Of a DNA stretch of 64,000 nt, positions 1 through 16,020 are shown in pieces (the stretch's first letter is position 1; each line of letters begins with the position of its first letter). The notes beneath the pieces were generated by a model. That model did not search any database and was not told the origin of the DNA. It worked only from the letters and a program-made list of their open reading frames with translations. This stretch comes from Terrisporobacter vanillatitrophus (GTDB lineage: Bacteria; Bacillota; Clostridia; Peptostreptococcales; Peptostreptococcaceae): positions 3,906,001-3,970,000 of the forward strand of contig NZ_CP154625.1 of NCBI RefSeq assembly GCF_051148895.1. Reading direction: 5' to 3'. Both the position numbers and the translations under genes were made by a program.

Positions 1-394
1 AATATTTAGTTGTTTTAAACTTGGTTTAATTGATGCTCTTTTGATTTAAATAATCTAAAGATTTGTTTCAACTGTTTTTACATTTTTTATGCAAACTTTA
101 ATTTTTAAGTTTTTACATTTTTTTATTTCTACATATATTCTAGCATAAATTATTTATGATTGTATAATATTAAAATGAAATTTTAAATATTTTTTTTAAT
201 TATCATTATTTTTGTTGATTTGTATTTGAATTTAATGAGTAAATAGGCCACTTCTAACAGATAATTATTTTTTTATGCCTACTTTTTTTGACAAAAAATT
301 TAAATTTTCAGAAAATTCCAACTTTGTTTTTTTAATATCTTTTTCAATTATACTATATTATATTAAGCTTGATTTGATAAATTCTTAACAAATT
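1..394. other. AT-rich intergenic stretch, no gene seen
   Basis: No convincing reading frame, RNA gene or strong hairpin is visible before the terminator of cdaR. The DNA is very AT-rich with long T runs. It continues beyond the left edge of the window, so its role is unknown. Confidence 0.5.
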
Positions 395-450
395 AAAAAA
401 GTGTAACCTGCTGCTTCCTATACAAAATATCAGCCTGATTACACTTTTTT
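395..450 (-). terminator. Terminator of the cdaA-cdaR operon
   Basis: A 12-base arm (395-406) and its exact complement (439-450) flank a GC-richer interior that can fold further. Read on the minus strand, the structure ends in a T run. It lies just after the cdaR stop codon. Confidence 0.7.
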
Positions 451-461
451 ATATAAATATT

Positions 462-1631
462 TTATTTTCCAACAGTACTAGGTATTATCTTTACATTCTT
501 AAAAGATGTATCTGATTCATACCTAATTAAATACTCTTTTGTCTCATCATATCCATTTTCTAAATCTATATATAAACTTATATCTGATTTAGATAGCTTT
601 GTATTTTCGTCATCTAATTGTACTTCAACATTTATACTGTCAGGTATATTCAAATCTAAAGCCTTGATTTCATGAGTATTGTTTCTTAGTTCTATCTCAG
701 AATTATTATATATTAATCTCTGAATTAAGCTTTCCTCATCCTTTAGCTTGACTATTGTAGTAGTTTCTTCAGTTGTAACACCTTCCGGAATAATCAAGTC
801 TATTTTTTGCGAAACACCTATGTCAGTAGAGTCTATTTTTTGAGTATTTATATAATTAATTTTGTCTAATACTTCCTTTTTACCTTTTATCATTATAACT
901 TCTGGTGTTAATTCATATGCCTTAGTATCTACATTTTCATCTTTTAATTGAATATTTATAGGAACTTGTTTTTCCTCTAAAAAGGTTACTTCTGCATTAA
1001 TAGTTTTTATATCCAAATTAACGCCTTTAACTTCTTTACCATCTGTACCTACCGGTATTAATTTCACTCTTTTATTTAATTTATCTTTATTCTTACTATC
1101 GACTTGTACAGTGGCATTTATATAATCAACCTGATCTGTTAAAACCCTTGGACCAGATATATTTACTATACTTTGCTGTAGTATTACTGTGTCTACATCA
1201 TCCTTATATTCTCCAATTATTTCAGGATTAATATTTTTTTCCTGATGGACAAGCTTTTCCAACTTAACAACTATAAAGTCTGATTTAAATTCATATGATA
1301 CTTGTTTTGTCGTATTAACTTTTAAATAAAGATAATTTTTCCCCTCAATTGGATTATTTATAGATCCATATATATGTATATTTTCTTCACTTATTTTTTG
1401 CAAATCAGATAATTTTCCTGTTATATAAATATCAGCTACTAAATCTGTTTCTGGATATACAACCAAATCATCATCTTGTAGTTCTTCTGCATTTGTTACA
1501 GTCACAGGTATATTTTCAAAAAGTTTTGTATCTTCTGGATCCACTATAGCCATAACATACATCCACAATACTATAGCACTAAGCAGAGATATTAATTTTA
1601 TTCTAGTATTTCTTTTTAAGTTATTCTTCAT
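462..1631 (-). CDS. cdaR: CdaR, YbbR-domain regulator of CdaA
   Basis: This is a 389-residue YbbR-family protein. An N-terminal membrane anchor (about residues 12-29) is followed by repeated beta-rich YbbR domains predicted to lie outside the cell; the sequence VDPEDTKLFENIPV after the anchor is typical of the first repeat. In Firmicutes CdaR binds and modulates the diadenylate cyclase CdaA. Its start codon overlaps the cdaA stop (ATGA), so the two are translationally coupled. The usual third partner, glmM, is not seen downstream, where a terminator follows at once. The family assignment is firm; the regulatory role is taken from homologues. Confidence 0.9.
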   Translation of the reverse strand: MKNNLKRNTRIKLISLLSAIVLWMYVMAIVDPEDTKLFENIPVTVTNAEELQDDDLVVYPETDLVADIYITGKLSDLQKISEENIHIYGSINNPIEGKNYLYLKVNTTKQVSYEFKSDFIVVKLEKLVHQEKNINPEIIGEYKDDVDTVILQQSIVNISGPRVLTDQVDYINATVQVDSKNKDKLNKRVKLIPVGTDGKEVKGVNLDIKTINAEVTFLEEKQVPINIQLKDENVDTKAYELTPEVIMIKGKKEVLDKINYINTQKIDSTDIGVSQKIDLIIPEGVTTEETTTIVKLKDEESLIQRLIYNNSEIELRNNTHEIKALDLNIPDSINVEVQLDDENTKLSKSDISLYIDLENGYDETKEYLIRYESDTSFKNVKIIPSTVGK

Positions 1632-2473
1632 TTAAATATCCCACCTTTAAAGAAACTTTTGTCTTCAGCTGTTGTTTTATTTAAATTTTTCTTTAATATA
1701 TTAGCCATTCTTTCTTTTATAATATCCCTATATAGTTTACCTGATTTAGCTATAGAAACTTCTCCAGTTTCTTCGGAAACTATTAAAGTAATACAATCAG
1801 ACACTTCACTTATACCCACACCGGCCCTATGCCTAGTGCCTAAATCTTTTGTTAAATCTTTACTTTGACTTAAAGGTAAAAAACATGCTGCTGCCTTTAC
1901 TTTATTACCTCTTATTACTACTGCACCATCATGTAGAGGTGTATTTGGTATAAATATATTTATTAATAATTGTCTTGAAACATCTCCATCAATTATAGTG
2001 CCAGTTCCTATGATATCTGATATTTTTGTTTCTCTTTCTAATATAATAAGAGCTCCTATTCTTTGTCTTGATAGAGAGTATAACGTTTCTACAATCTCAT
2101 CTATTGTCTTATCTAATTTCTTACTTTCAACATTCTCTCCACTTTTTCCAATCAAATTGAAGTTTGCTCTGCCTAAATGTTCAAAACCTGCCCTAAGTTC
2201 AGGTTGGAATATTATACAAACTGCTAAAACTCCCACATTTAATGCATTCACTAATATCCAGTACAATGTATGTAATTTAAATACAGAACTAAGTTGAGTA
2301 GCAAGCAATAAAACTACTATACCCTTAAAAACTTGCTCCGCTCTTGTATCCTTTATAAACATAAAAATTTTATAGAATATATAAGCTACAATTAATATAT
2401 CTACAATATCATATATGCTCATTCTTAATATTATATCAATAAAACCATTTAAAAAAGAATTTATATCGGACAT
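1628..2473 (-). CDS. cdaA: Diadenylate cyclase CdaA (c-di-AMP synthase)
   Basis: CdaA converts two ATP into cyclic di-AMP, which controls potassium and osmolyte uptake and cell-wall homeostasis. The 281-residue protein has three predicted N-terminal membrane helices (about 23-88) and a cytoplasmic DAC domain. The catalytic DGA motif (182-184, in PLHDGAVVIRG) and the RHR motif (214-216, in GTRHRAGVGIS) are both intact. A good Shine-Dalgarno sequence (AGGAGG) precedes the ATG. It is the first gene of the cdaA-cdaR pair and has its own promoter just downstream of the rRNA/tRNA array terminator. Confidence 0.95.
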   Translation of the reverse strand: MSDINSFLNGFIDIILRMSIYDIVDILIVAYIFYKIFMFIKDTRAEQVFKGIVVLLLATQLSSVFKLHTLYWILVNALNVGVLAVCIIFQPELRAGFEHLGRANFNLIGKSGENVESKKLDKTIDEIVETLYSLSRQRIGALIILERETKISDIIGTGTIIDGDVSRQLLINIFIPNTPLHDGAVVIRGNKVKAAACFLPLSQSKDLTKDLGTRHRAGVGISEVSDCITLIVSEETGEVSIAKSGKLYRDIIKERMANILKKNLNKTTAEDKSFFKGGIFK

Positions 2474-2518
2474 ATTTTATCCTCCTATTCAATAGTTTCT
2501 TAACCTTTTACACTATGT

Positions 2519-2548
2519 ATTATACTATAATAATACAACTATATACAA
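2519..2548 (-). promoter_or_regulatory. Probable sigma-A promoter of cdaA
   Basis: On the minus strand TTGTAT (2543-2548) is followed after 18 bases by a perfect TATAAT (2519-2524), about 45 bases before the cdaA start. Assigned from consensus match only. Confidence 0.55.
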
Positions 2549-2594
2549 ACTATCTTATTTAATTCAATATATTATATACATTTATTTCATTTTT

Positions 2595-2627
2595 TATAAA
2601 AAAAAAGTTTCACTAATGTGAAACTTT
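2595..2627 (-). terminator. Terminator of the rRNA/tRNA array
   Basis: A perfect 10-bp stem (AAAGTTTCAC / GTGAAACTTT) with a 4-base loop is followed on the minus strand by about nine T residues. It lies just after the last tRNA and would end transcription of the whole array before cdaA. Confidence 0.9.
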
Positions 2628-2630
2628 GAT

Positions 2631-2707
<77 letters not shown>

Positions 2708-2715
2708 ATGTTTAT

Positions 2716-2790
2716 TGGAGCGGGAAACGAGATTCGAACTCGCGACTTCAACCTTGGCAAGGTTGCGCTCTACCACTGAACTATTCCCGC
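2716..2790 (-). tRNA. tRNA-Gly (GCC)
   Basis: 75 nt with encoded CCA; anticodon GCC in a 5-bp stem. This is the only tRNA-Gly(GCC) in the window. Confidence 0.95.
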
Positions 2791-2806
2791 ATAAAAATCT
2801 GTAAAT

Positions 2807-2882
2807 TGGTGGGACCAACAGGGCTCGAACCTGTGACCCCCTGCTTGTAAGGCAGGTGCTCTCCCAGCTGAGCTATGGTCCC
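2807..2882 (-). tRNA. tRNA-Val (TAC)
   Basis: 76 nt with encoded CCA; anticodon TAC. A matching copy lies at 9541-9616. Confidence 0.95.
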
Positions 2883-2896
2883 GGAATAAATTAAAA

Positions 2897-2970
2897 TGGA
2901 GCGGGTGAAGGGGATCGAACCCTCACAGCCGGCTTGGAAGGCCGGAACTCTACCATTGAGCTACACCCGC
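2897..2970 (-). tRNA. tRNA-Gly (TCC)
   Basis: 74 nt with encoded CCA; anticodon TCC. A matching copy lies at 9179-9252. Confidence 0.95.
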
Positions 2971-2971
2971 A

Positions 2972-3046
2972 TGGTGACTCATAGGGGAATCGAACCCCTG
3001 TTACCGCCGTGAAAGGGCGGTGTCTTAACCGCTTGACCAATGAGCC
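2972..3046 (-). tRNA. tRNA-Glu (TTC)
   Basis: 75 nt with encoded CCA; anticodon TTC. It differs from the copy at 9621-9695 by one base in the D-loop (GGTTAAG here, GGTCAAG there). Confidence 0.95.
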
Positions 3047-3068
3047 ATGTTATTTAAATTTTGTTATT

Positions 3069-3143
3069 TGGCTCCAAGGGAGGGACTCGAACCCTCAGCC
3101 TATCGGTTAACAGCCGAGTGCTCCACCGTTGAGCTACCTTGGA
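3069..3143 (-). tRNA. tRNA-Asn (GTT)
   Basis: 75 nt with encoded CCA; anticodon GTT. It lies only a few bases after the 5S gene, exactly as the matching copy does at 9891-9965. Confidence 0.95.
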
Positions 3144-3148
3144 ACATT

Positions 3149-3266
3149 ACGTGGCTACGTGCTACTCTCCCAGGAGGTCGCCCCCCAAGTACCATCGCCG
3201 CTCAAGAGCTTAACTTCTGTGTTCGGAATGAGAACAGGTGTATCCTCTTTGCTATAATAACCACAT
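3149..3266 (-). rRNA. rrf: 5S ribosomal RNA, copy 1
   Basis: About 118 nt. The ends pair (GTGGTTATTATAG-type 5' end with the GTAGCCACG-type 3' end). It carries A at window position 3231 where the other two 5S genes carry G (plus-strand reading). End positions are estimates. Confidence 0.95.
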
Positions 3267-3339
3267 AATCTTTATTCAAGTATTAACTTTTGTTAGTACT
3301 TTCAAAACTGCTAACATTTAATGTTTCCATTATATTTAT

Positions 3340-6237
<2,898 letters not shown>

Positions 6238-6381
6238 AGTTATCAAAGTTTGATATTTTTAAAAGTTATCTTCTTTATATGATATATTTTTTAAGAAGTT
6301 TATCTTCTTCTTTTATAATGTCATATCACTAAATGTTATGCAGTTTTCAAAGTACTAAAGCACTTAACAAGTAAGTACAAA

Positions 6382-6457
6382 TGGTGGAGATAAACGGGAT
6401 CGAACCGTTGACCCCCTGCGTGCAAGGCAGGTGCTCTCCCAGCTGAGCTATACCCCC
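6382..6457 (-). tRNA. tRNA-Ala (TGC), 16S-23S spacer of operon 1
   Basis: 76 nt with encoded CCA; anticodon TGC. The 16S-23S spacer holds this single tRNA and no tRNA-Ile. The same arrangement is found in all three operons. Confidence 0.96.
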
Positions 6458-6563
6458 ATATATTTTTCAACAAAATATATTATAATTACTTTGTCGAATC
6501 TTATCAATATTTTTTTGTAAGAGTTAAAGAACCCTCAAAATTAAACAGTAGGTTAATTCTCCC

Positions 6564-8073
<1,510 letters not shown>

Positions 8074-8187
8074 GTTGTCCAATTGCTCAGCTAATCATTA
8101 TCTGAATATCTGGCTTGGTTTGTTTGTGTTTAATTCTTAAAGAATTAATTTATTGTTAACCTACTGTTTAATTTTCAAAGTTCTTTG

Positions 8188-8263
8188 TGGTGCCCAGAGG
8201 CGGAATCGAACCACCGACACGGGGATTTTCAGTCCCCTGCTCTACCGACTGAGCTATCTGGGC
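8188..8263 (-). tRNA. tRNA-Phe (GAA)
   Basis: 76 nt with encoded CCA; anticodon GAA. It is the last tRNA of the 20-gene array before 16S copy 1. Confidence 0.95.
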
Positions 8264-8266
8264 AAA

Positions 8267-8343
<77 letters not shown>

Positions 8344-8349
8344 TAATTT

Positions 8350-8426
8350 TGGTCGAGGTGAAGGGACTCGAACCCCCGGCCCCATGGTCCCAAACCAAGT
8401 GCGCTACCAAACTGCGCTACACCTCG
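8350..8426 (-). tRNA. tRNA-Pro (TGG), first of two
   Basis: 77 nt with encoded CCA; anticodon TGG. It matches the copy at 8644-8720, from which it is separated by only two tRNAs. Confidence 0.95.
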
Positions 8427-8471
8427 AAGTATAAATTAGTAAAATACTGTTTTAAGTTTTTGAGTTTCTTG

Positions 8472-8547
8472 TGGCAGGGGTGGAGGGACTCGAACCCCCG
8501 GCGCACGGTTTTGGAGACCGACGCTCTACCAACTGAGCTACACCCCT
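8472..8547 (-). tRNA. tRNA-Trp (CCA)
   Basis: 76 nt with encoded CCA end; anticodon CCA. Confidence 0.95.
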
Positions 8548-8557
8548 ATATTAAATA

Positions 8558-8634
8558 TGGTGGACCATCAGGGACTCGAACCCCAGACCTACCGGTTATG
8601 AGCCGGGCGCTCTAACCAACTGAGCTAATGGTCC
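8558..8634 (-). tRNA. tRNA with CAT anticodon (elongator Met or Ile2)
   Basis: 77 nt with encoded CCA; anticodon CAT in a non-initiator context. The acceptor and D-arm (GGACCATTAGCTCAG) resemble tRNA-Ile2 genes, whose C34 is converted to lysidine by TilS, encoded in this window. Elongator tRNA-Met cannot be excluded by eye. Confidence 0.85.
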
Positions 8635-8643
8635 ATATTATTC

Positions 8644-8720
8644 TGGTCGAGGTGAAGGGACTCGAACCCCCGGCCCCATGGTCCCAAACCAAGTGCGCTA
8701 CCAAACTGCGCTACACCTCG
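8644..8720 (-). tRNA. tRNA-Pro (TGG), second of two
   Basis: 77 nt with encoded CCA; anticodon TGG. Same sequence as 8350-8426. Confidence 0.95.
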
Positions 8721-8727
8721 TAAAAAT

Positions 8728-8820
8728 TGGCGGAGAAGGAGGGATTCGAACCCTCGCACCGGTTTAATCCAGCCTAATCCCTTAGCAGGGGATCCTCTTG
8801 AGCCACTTGAGTACTTCTCC
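8728..8820 (-). tRNA. tRNA-Ser (GCT)
   Basis: 93 nt with the long variable arm of class II tRNAs; anticodon GCT; encoded CCA. Confidence 0.95.
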
Positions 8821-8828
8821 ATATTTTT

Positions 8829-8917
<89 letters not shown>

Positions 8918-8926
8918 AATTTTTAG

Positions 8927-9002
8927 TGGTGACCCATCGGAGATTCGAACTCCGGACACCTTGATTAAAAGTCAAGTGCTCTACCGACTGAGCTAATGAG
9001 TC
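8927..9002 (-). tRNA. tRNA-Lys (TTT)
   Basis: 76 nt with encoded CCA; anticodon TTT. Confidence 0.95.
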
Positions 9003-9010
9003 ATATTTAA

Positions 9011-9086
9011 TGGCTGGGGATGCAGGACTTGAACCTACGCATGCATGAGTCAAAGTCATGTGCCTTACCGACTTGGCTAATCCCCA
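9011..9086 (-). tRNA. tRNA-Gln (TTG)
   Basis: 76 nt with encoded CCA; anticodon TTG; acceptor begins with T1 paired to A72. Confidence 0.95.
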
Positions 9087-9091
9087 ATATA

Positions 9092-9168
<77 letters not shown>

Positions 9169-9178
9169 ATATTTTAAA

Positions 9179-9252
9179 TGGAGCGGGTGAAGGGGATCGA
9201 ACCCTCACAGCCGGCTTGGAAGGCCGGAACTCTACCATTGAGCTACACCCGC
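9179..9252 (-). tRNA. tRNA-Gly (TCC), array copy
   Basis: 74 nt with encoded CCA; anticodon TCC. Same sequence as 2897-2970. Confidence 0.95.
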
Positions 9253-9262
9253 ATATATTTTT

Positions 9263-9347
9263 TGGTGGAGGATGGTGGATTCGAACCACCGAAAGCATCG
9301 CTAACAGATTTACAGTCTGCCCCCTTTGGCCGCTCGGGAAATCCTCC
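9263..9347 (-). tRNA. tRNA-Tyr (GTA)
   Basis: 85 nt, class II with long variable arm; anticodon GTA; encoded CCA. Confidence 0.95.
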
Positions 9348-9356
9348 TAAGAATTT

Positions 9357-9431
9357 TGGAGCTGGTGATAGGAATCGAACCTACAACCTGCTGATTACAA
9401 GTCAGCTGCTCTACCGTTGAGCCACACCAGC
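9357..9431 (-). tRNA. tRNA-Thr (TGT)
   Basis: 75 nt with encoded CCA; anticodon TGT. Confidence 0.95.
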
Positions 9432-9447
9432 ATAGTGTTAATATTTA

Positions 9448-9524
9448 TGGCGACCTGGAAGGGGCTCGAACCCTCGACCTCCAGCGTGACAGGCTGGCAT
9501 TCTAACCAACTGAACTACCAGGCC
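9448..9524 (-). tRNA. tRNA-Asp (GTC)
   Basis: 77 nt with encoded CCA; anticodon GTC. Confidence 0.95.
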
Positions 9525-9540
9525 GCATTATATGTTTTAA

Positions 9541-9616
9541 TGGTGGGACCAACAGGGCTCGAACCTGTGACCCCCTGCTTGTAAGGCAGGTGCTCTCCCA
9601 GCTGAGCTATGGTCCC
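9541..9616 (-). tRNA. tRNA-Val (TAC), array copy
   Basis: 76 nt with encoded CCA; anticodon TAC. Same sequence as 2807-2882. Confidence 0.95.
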
Positions 9617-9620
9617 ATAA

Positions 9621-9695
9621 TGGTGACTCATAGGGGAATCGAACCCCTGTTACCGCCGTGAAAGGGCGGTGTCTTGACCGCTTGACCAATGAGCC
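9621..9695 (-). tRNA. tRNA-Glu (TTC), array copy
   Basis: 75 nt with encoded CCA; anticodon TTC. One D-loop base differs from 2972-3046. Confidence 0.95.
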
Positions 9696-9708
9696 ATATA
9701 TATTTAAA

Positions 9709-9784
9709 TGGTTGCGGAGACAGGACTCGAACCTGTGACCTTCGGGTTATGAGCCCGACGAGCTGCCAACTGCTCCACTCCGCT
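9709..9784 (-). tRNA. Initiator tRNA-fMet (CAT)
   Basis: 76 nt with encoded CCA. The anticodon stem ends in three G-C pairs (GGGCTCATAACCC), the hallmark of initiator tRNA. Positions 1 and 72 do not pair, as expected for an initiator, but the DNA reads A at position 1 (A1:A72) rather than the more common C1:A72. Confidence 0.93.
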
Positions 9785-9793
9785 ATATTAATT

Positions 9794-9883
9794 TGGTGCC
9801 GAAGACCGGAATCGAACCGGTACGAAAGTATAAGTTTCGCAGGATTTTAAGTCCTGTGCGTCTGCCAGTTCCGCCACTTCGGC
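9794..9883 (-). tRNA. tRNA-Leu (TAA)
   Basis: 90 nt, class II with long variable arm; anticodon TAA; encoded CCA. Confidence 0.95.
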
Positions 9884-9890
9884 ACTTTCT

Positions 9891-9965
9891 TGGCTCCAAG
9901 GGAGGGACTCGAACCCTCAGCCTATCGGTTAACAGCCGAGTGCTCCACCGTTGAGCTACCTTGGA
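9891..9965 (-). tRNA. tRNA-Asn (GTT), array copy
   Basis: 75 nt with encoded CCA; anticodon GTT. It is the first tRNA after 5S copy 2 and matches 3069-3143. Confidence 0.95.
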
Positions 9966-9970
9966 ACATT

Positions 9971-10088
<118 letters not shown>

Positions 10089-10108
10089 TTTTTTGCTGAA
10101 CAAGTATT

Positions 10109-10137
10109 ATAATAACATTTATTTAAAACCTTGTCAA
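10109..10137 (-). promoter_or_regulatory. Internal promoter in the 23S-5S spacer of operon 2
   Basis: On the minus strand TTGACA (10132-10137) is followed after exactly 17 bases by TATTAT (10109-10114). The bases after it (AATACTTGT) match those after the -10 boxes of the 16S promoters in this window. The spacers of the other two operons lack this insert. Start of transcription is predicted near 10102, just before 5S copy 2. Confidence 0.7.
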
Positions 10138-10207
10138 CTTTTTTATTTTATTTTTTTGAAAATTTTAATACTTTCAAAACTGCAAACATTTAAGATATAA
10201 CTTATAT

Positions 10208-13105
<2,898 letters not shown>

Positions 13106-13249
13106 AGTTATCAAAGTTTGATATTTTTAAAAGTTATCTTCTTTATATGATATATTTTTTAAGAAGTTTATCTTCTTCTTTTATAATGTCATATCACTAA
13201 ATGTTATGCAGTTTTCAAAGTACTAAAGCACTTAACAAGTAAGTACAAA

Positions 13250-13325
13250 TGGTGGAGATAAACGGGATCGAACCGTTGACCCCCTGCGTGCAAGGCAGGT
13301 GCTCTCCCAGCTGAGCTATACCCCC
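13250..13325 (-). tRNA. tRNA-Ala (TGC), 16S-23S spacer of operon 2
   Basis: 76 nt with encoded CCA; anticodon TGC; same sequence as the other two spacer copies. Confidence 0.96.
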
Positions 13326-13431
13326 ATATATTTTTCAACAAAATATATTATAATTACTTTGTCGAATCTTATCAATATTTTTTTGTAAGAGTTAAAGAAC
13401 CCTCAAAATTAAACAGTAGGTTAATTCTCCC

Positions 13432-14941
<1,510 letters not shown>

Positions 14942-15069
14942 GTTGTCCAATTGTTCAGCTAATCATTATCTGAATATCTGGCTTGGTTTGTTTGTGTTTA
15001 ATTCTTAAAGAATTAATTTATTGTTAACCTACTGTTTAATTTTCAAAGTTCTTTTATTTTAACCTCTTA

Positions 15070-15098
15070 AAGTTATCAAAATTATTTTCCTTTGTCAA
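15070..15098 (-). promoter_or_regulatory. rRNA array promoter, proximal
   Basis: TTGACA (15093-15098), 17 bases, TAACTT (15070-15075) on the minus strand. It is the closest of three promoters to 16S copy 2. Confidence 0.65.
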
Positions 15099-15141
15099 CA
15101 TTTTTATTTTTTGCTGACTAGTTATCTTTTTGACAAGTATT

Positions 15142-15171
15142 ACTTTATCATTTAAAGCTTTCTTTTGTCAA
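15142..15171 (-). promoter_or_regulatory. rRNA array promoter, middle
   Basis: TTGACA (15166-15171), 18 bases, TAAAGT (15142-15147) on the minus strand, followed by AATACTTGTC. Confidence 0.65.
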
Positions 15172-15224
15172 CACTTTTTTTAAAGTTTTGTTTCTCTTTT
15201 GCCCTCGTTTCAAGGACAAGTATA

Positions 15225-15253
15225 ACTATACCAGGTTTATTTTTCATCGTCAA
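15225..15253 (-). promoter_or_regulatory. rRNA array promoter, distal
   Basis: TTGACG (15248-15253), 17 bases, TATAGT (15225-15230) on the minus strand, followed by TATACTTGTCC. Confidence 0.7.
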
Positions 15254-15296
15254 CCCTTTTTTTTAATATTTTTTTCATCAATTTTTACATATATAT

Positions 15297-15391
15297 TTAT
15301 CCACATTTCCACATTTTTATATACATTTAAATTTCAAACTTTAATAGAAGTCCATTATATTTTATCCACATATACACTATATTTATTCACA
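15297..15391 (+). promoter_or_regulatory. Cluster of three DnaA boxes
   Basis: Two perfect TTATCCACA boxes (15297-15305 and 15362-15370) and one TTATTCACA (15383-15391) lie in the same orientation within 95 bp; boxes two and three are 21 bp apart. All fit the consensus TTATNCACA. The DNA around them is extremely AT-rich. It lies between the nrdG terminator and the distal rRNA promoter. DnaA binding is inferred from sequence only. Confidence 0.55.
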
Positions 15392-15420
15392 TTTTTTATT
15401 TATATATTTTTAAAATAAAA

Positions 15421-15455
15421 TTAAGGAAGATAATAAATTATATCATCTTCCTTAA
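15421..15455 (-). terminator. Terminator of nrdD-nrdG
   Basis: An 11-bp stem (TTAAGGAAGAT with its complement) is followed by T-rich DNA on the minus strand, three bases after the nrdG stop. Confidence 0.75.
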
Positions 15456-15458
15456 AGA

Positions 15459-15998
15459 TTATTTTGCCATATGTAGACTTTTTTCCATATATTCTTCTTT
15501 TAATACTATCTCATTTATCTTTAAGCTACTTTTAACATCTATTATCCTTTGATTTGATGATCCTCTAAATTTTAATCCTATATCTTTTTTTTCATATACG
15601 AATTTTCCATCTACTAATATATCTATATATTGCAATAAAGTTTTGTTATACATATATAAAGGGTTATTTTTACTTATTAAATATTCAAATTCAAAACCAG
15701 TGTAACACCAAACATCTAAACTTTCTAACTGTGCATATTTTGCAATTAATGATAATGCTTTTGGTTGTAAAAACGGTTCCCCACCTGATAAGGTTATTCC
15801 CCTATGCAATTTTAGTTTTTTTATTTCTTCTATAACATAATCTGTATCAACAATAATCCCACCTTCTAATTTATGGGTTTGAGGGTTATGACATTTATAA
15901 CAATGGTGTATGCACCCCTGTGTCCAAATAACCATTCTAAGTCCAGGTCCATCTACAATACTATCATATGTCAATTGTGAGGCTAATCTTAATTTCAT
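15459..15998 (-). CDS. nrdG: Anaerobic ribonucleotide reductase activase NrdG
   Basis: NrdG is a radical SAM enzyme that generates the glycyl radical on NrdD under anaerobic conditions. The 179-residue protein carries the CX3CX2C cluster motif (CIHHCYKC, about residues 30-37) that holds the [4Fe-4S] centre, and a GGEP motif (in TLSGGEPFLQ) for SAM binding. It starts 22 bases after nrdD, so the two are co-transcribed. The length is normal for the family and the start has a Shine-Dalgarno sequence (AAGGTAG). Confidence 0.95.
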   Translation of the reverse strand: MKLRLASQLTYDSIVDGPGLRMVIWTQGCIHHCYKCHNPQTHKLEGGIIVDTDYVIEEIKKLKLHRGITLSGGEPFLQPKALSLIAKYAQLESLDVWCYTGFEFEYLISKNNPLYMYNKTLLQYIDILVDGKFVYEKKDIGLKFRGSSNQRIIDVKSSLKINEIVLKEEYMEKSLHMAK

Positions 15999-16020
15999 AT
16001 AACCACTACCTTTAATATTT

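Noticed and set aside
15188..15418. 76-codon plus-strand frame rich in Phe, Tyr and Ile
   Set aside because: Low-complexity AT-rich DNA with no convincing ribosome site; it overlaps the rRNA promoters and DnaA boxes.
15262..15420. Replication origin (DnaA boxes next to an AT-rich stretch)
   Set aside because: Only three boxes, and no dnaA, dnaN or rpmH nearby. A DnaA-binding regulatory or titration site is the safer reading.
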